Shown in pieces: positions 8,175 to 9,441 of a DNA stretch of 9,441 nucleotides (position 1 is its first letter; each line of letters begins with the position of its first letter). Under the pieces are notes generated by a model. It made no database searches. It had not been told where the DNA came from and saw only the letters and a list, made by a program, of their open reading frames with translations. Position numbers and translations under genes: made by a program. This stretch comes from an uncultured Bacteroidota bacterium (GTDB taxonomy: Bacteria; Bacteroidota; Bacteroidia; Bacteroidales; SZUA-534), in the NCBI GenBank assembly GCA_937899145.1, contig CALBPW010000408.1, positions 1-9,441 of the forward strand. The letters run 5' to 3'.

Positions 8175-8206
8175 ATGCAACAAATTGAGTATGCAAACAA
8201 ATTCAG
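8175..8206 (+). repeat. Near-perfect tandem duplication over the pepD start codon
   Basis: ATGCAACAAATTGAG (8175-8189) and ATGCAAACAAATTCAG (8191-8206) differ by one inserted A and one substitution and are separated by a single T. Both copies begin with ATG, but in different frames. The first opens a 28-codon frame that ends at 8261; the second is the pepD start. Confidence 0.55.
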
Positions 8207-8958
8207 CAACCTATATGGATATAACACAACTAACTCCTTCAGAGGTTTGGCAACAATTTAACAAAATTTGTCAAGTGCCACGCCCTTCAAAAAAGGAAGG
8301 CAAAATGATTGATTTTCTGCTAAATTTTGGGAAACAGCACAATCTTGAAACAATCCGCGATGAGGTTGGCAATGTTGTCATAAAAAAGCCGGCTACCAAA
8401 GGTTTTGAAAAATCACAAATCATTGTATTACAAAGCCATATCGACATGGTTTGCGAAAAAACAGCCGATTCGAACCATAACTTTGACACCGATGCCATTC
8501 AACCAATAATTGAGGGCGACTGGGTACACGCAAACAACACCACTCTTGGTGCCGATGATGGCATTGGCGTTGCAACCCAATTAGCAATTTTGGCATCAAC
8601 CGATGTGCGACACCCGAATCTTGAGTGCCTATTCACTGTTGACGAAGAAACTGGATTAACAGGGGCTTTTGCATTAGATGCCAATATGTTAAATGGTAAA
8701 ACACTTATCAATTTAGACTCGGAAGACGAAGGTCAAGTTTTTATAGGTTGCGCTGGCGGAATAAACACCATTGCTCGATTCAAATATTCTACGCAAAAAG
8801 TTGCACGAAATCAATCAGCATTCAAAATTGAGGTTGATGGCTTATGTGGCGGACATTCAGGCGATGACATAAACAAAGGCTATGGTAACGCCAACAAAAT
8901 TCTGAACCGCCTCTTGTGGAATGCAACAAAAAAATTTGATGTGCGTCAAATTATGTGA
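8191..8958 (+). pseudogene. pepD: Xaa-His dipeptidase (aminoacyl-histidine dipeptidase, M20 family), C-terminally truncated
   Basis: The first 252 residues read as a typical PepD, a cytoplasmic zinc dipeptidase that cleaves Xaa-His dipeptides such as carnosine. Visible are the N-terminal ICQVPRPSKKE, the metal-site QSHIDMV (H83, D85), LGADDGIG (D122), the catalytic Glu pair DEETG (E152, E153), NLDSEDEG (D176), and the start of the lid domain with GGHSG (220-224). Family members are about 480-490 residues; this one has 255. After FDVR (to 8946) the family continues in the lid domain, but here only QIM and a stop follow. The rest of the lid and the C-terminal metal-binding His are missing, so activity is unlikely. 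ATG 8191 was chosen; TTG 8185 and ATG 8215 are alternatives, the latter beginning MDITQLTPSEVW and close to usual family starts. Confidence 0.87.
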
Positions 8959-9001
8959 CAGGACTAGTGAGTTAACCCGTTGTACCTGTCCTCGTGAGTT
9001 A
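8957..9001. repeat. Overlapping short inverted and direct repeats at the pepD break
   Basis: GACAGG (8957-8962) pairs with CCTGTC (8985-8990), and alternatively AGGAC (8960-8964) with GTCCT (8988-8992). GTGAGTTA occurs directly repeated at 8967-8974 and 8994-9001, 27 bases apart. The repeats begin right at the truncated pepD stop codon, as expected for a transposase or recombinase binding region, though that function is inferred. Confidence 0.5.
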
Positions 9002-9049
9002 CTTTCAGACATTTTGGACTAACAGTGTATAGAATAATATGGCAGGACT

Positions 9050-9065
9050 CAAGAAAAGATTCTTG
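9050..9065 (+). terminator. Small hairpin CAAGAA/TTCTTG followed by a T-rich run
   Basis: A perfect 6-base stem with a 4-base AAGA loop is followed by CTTTTTCTT. It may be a weak intrinsic terminator shielding the promoter just downstream from read-through. The stem has only two G-C pairs, so the call is weak. Confidence 0.25.
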
Positions 9066-9072
9066 CTTTTTC

Positions 9073-9103
9073 TTGCATGTTTCGAAATATTTGCTTATCT
9101 TTG
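9073..9103 (+). promoter_or_regulatory. Bacteroidota-type promoter
   Basis: TTG at 9073-9075 (-33 element) and TATCTTTG at 9096-9103 (fits TAnnTTTG, -7 element) are separated by 20 bases, the spacing expected for the primary sigma factor of Bacteroidota. Transcription would start near 9110. The first ATG downstream (9152) opens only a 15-codon frame, so the promoter has lost, or been joined away from, its original gene. Confidence 0.55.
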
Positions 9104-9117
9104 CCAGCAGAATTTAA

Positions 9118-9441
9118 GGTAAAGTATTAAATAGGAATCATAAAACAATAAATGGTTATGACAAAGAAGATAGAAGTGAATATGCTAAGGAATTATTGAA
9201 GAAACTGGATATTGAAAGCTTAAAGGATAGTTACCCTAACGAATTGTCGGGTGGTGAATTAAGAAGAATGGCTATTGCCCGAGCATTAATCATGGATCCA
9301 AAGATTATCTTCGCTGATGAACCAACAGGAGATTTAGATGATAGCAATACTAAAATAGTATTAGATATTTTAAAAAGTTTGCAAAATGAAGGAAAAATAA
9401 TCTTCATGGTTACACATGATCACGATGCTTTAGACTATGCC
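9118..9441 (+). pseudogene. ABC transporter ATP-binding protein, LolD/MacB-like, 5'-truncated and cut by the window end
   Basis: The frame is open from 9118 (after TAA 9115-9117) to the right edge. ATPase sequence is recognisable from about 9151 (NGYDKEDR). It includes the signature LSGGELRRMAIARAL (from 9244), the Walker B and D-loop segment KIIFADEPTGDLD (9301-9339, with D and E at 9316-9321) and the H-loop His of VTHDHD (9415-9417). ADEPTGDLD is typical of the MacB/LolD/FtsE-like group that powers export or lipoprotein release. Walker A and the Q-loop, which should precede this part by some 100 residues, are absent, and no start codon lies in a sensible place. Three of its four arginine codons are AGA, while the pepD fragment uses none in seven. 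It is either a decayed gene fragment or the far side of a chimeric joint; homology in 9118-9150 is not convincing. Confidence 0.8.

Larger units (their letters stand above)
7786..8190. promoter_or_regulatory. Divergent intergenic region between glycogen operon and pepD
   Basis: About 400 very AT-rich bases without a credible gene separate two divergently transcribed units, so both promoters should be here. For the leftward operon the only TAnnTTTG match I found is TAATTTTG on the minus strand (7920-7927), with no TTG at the proper distance, so its promoter remains unassigned. For the rightward gene see the -7 box at 8085. A palindrome pair lies at 7933-7995. Other short inverted repeats are TTTAGT/ACTAAA (7896-7901 and 7912-7917) and CAATATTG (8065-8072); these are short enough to be chance. 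Confidence 0.6.
8947..9117. other. Non-coding junction segment, possible end of an insertion sequence
   Basis: This stretch begins where pepD homology ends and stops before the ABC ATPase frame. It has no credible gene. It contains CAGGACT twice (8959-8965 and 9043-9049), GTGAGTTA twice, a GACAGG/CCTGTC inverted repeat, a small hairpin and then a strong Bacteroidota promoter. That order (repeats at an end, hairpin, outward-reading promoter) is what the upstream end of an insertion sequence looks like, but no transposase follows and I do not recognise a named family. The exact left limit could be a few bases either side of 8947. Confidence 0.4.

Noticed and set aside
8941..8945. GTGCG, the 5' end consensus of group II introns, exactly at the pepD break
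   Set aside because: These bases encode the V-R that PepD relatives may also have there, and the following sequence shows no recognisable group II domain I features or maturase.
9152..9199. Short frame beginning ATG GTT ATG downstream of the promoter at 9073-9103
   Set aside because: It has only 15 codons before TGA and overlaps the ABC ATPase in another frame, whose motifs are convincing.

Overview
The window looks like a chromosomal piece of a member of the Bacteroidota, probably Bacteroidales. It is AT-rich, its genes lack Shine-Dalgarno sequences, it has a promoter of the Bacteroidota -33/-7 type, and its glycogen genes resemble that phylum's family members. This placement is by recognition, not by a search.

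Positions 1 to 7785 hold four closely spaced genes on the minus strand, almost certainly one operon for storage polysaccharide (glycogen). In transcription order they are a GH133-type glycogen debranching enzyme, a GT4 glycosyltransferase, a GH57 alpha-amylase-family enzyme, and a very long open frame that runs off the left edge. That last frame joins a complete eukaryote-like GT3 glycogen synthase to the first half of a GT35 alpha-glucan phosphorylase, so one polypeptide appears to carry both chain elongation and phosphorolysis. Debranching, hydrolysis, synthesis and phosphorolysis would therefore be expressed together. No ADP-glucose pyrophosphorylase or branching enzyme is visible here. Two of the proteins end in short lysine-rich tails.

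Positions 7786 to 8190 are an AT-rich divergent intergenic region. It carries two copies of the palindrome TGATnATCA and a possible -7 box for the rightward gene.

From 8191 a plus-strand gene for an M20-family Xaa-His dipeptidase (PepD) begins normally but loses all resemblance to the family after about position 8946 and stops at 8958, at about half the usual length. The next 170 bases or so are non-coding, with short direct and inverted repeats, a small hairpin and a very good Bacteroidota promoter. They look like the end of an insertion sequence, but no transposase follows. From about 9151 to the right edge is the C-terminal half of an ABC transporter ATPase without its Walker A region, with arginine codon use unlike the genes to the left. 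The right end is therefore a composite junction: either a real insertion plus deletion, or an assembly joint at a repeated element.

I found no RNA genes and no CRISPR array.
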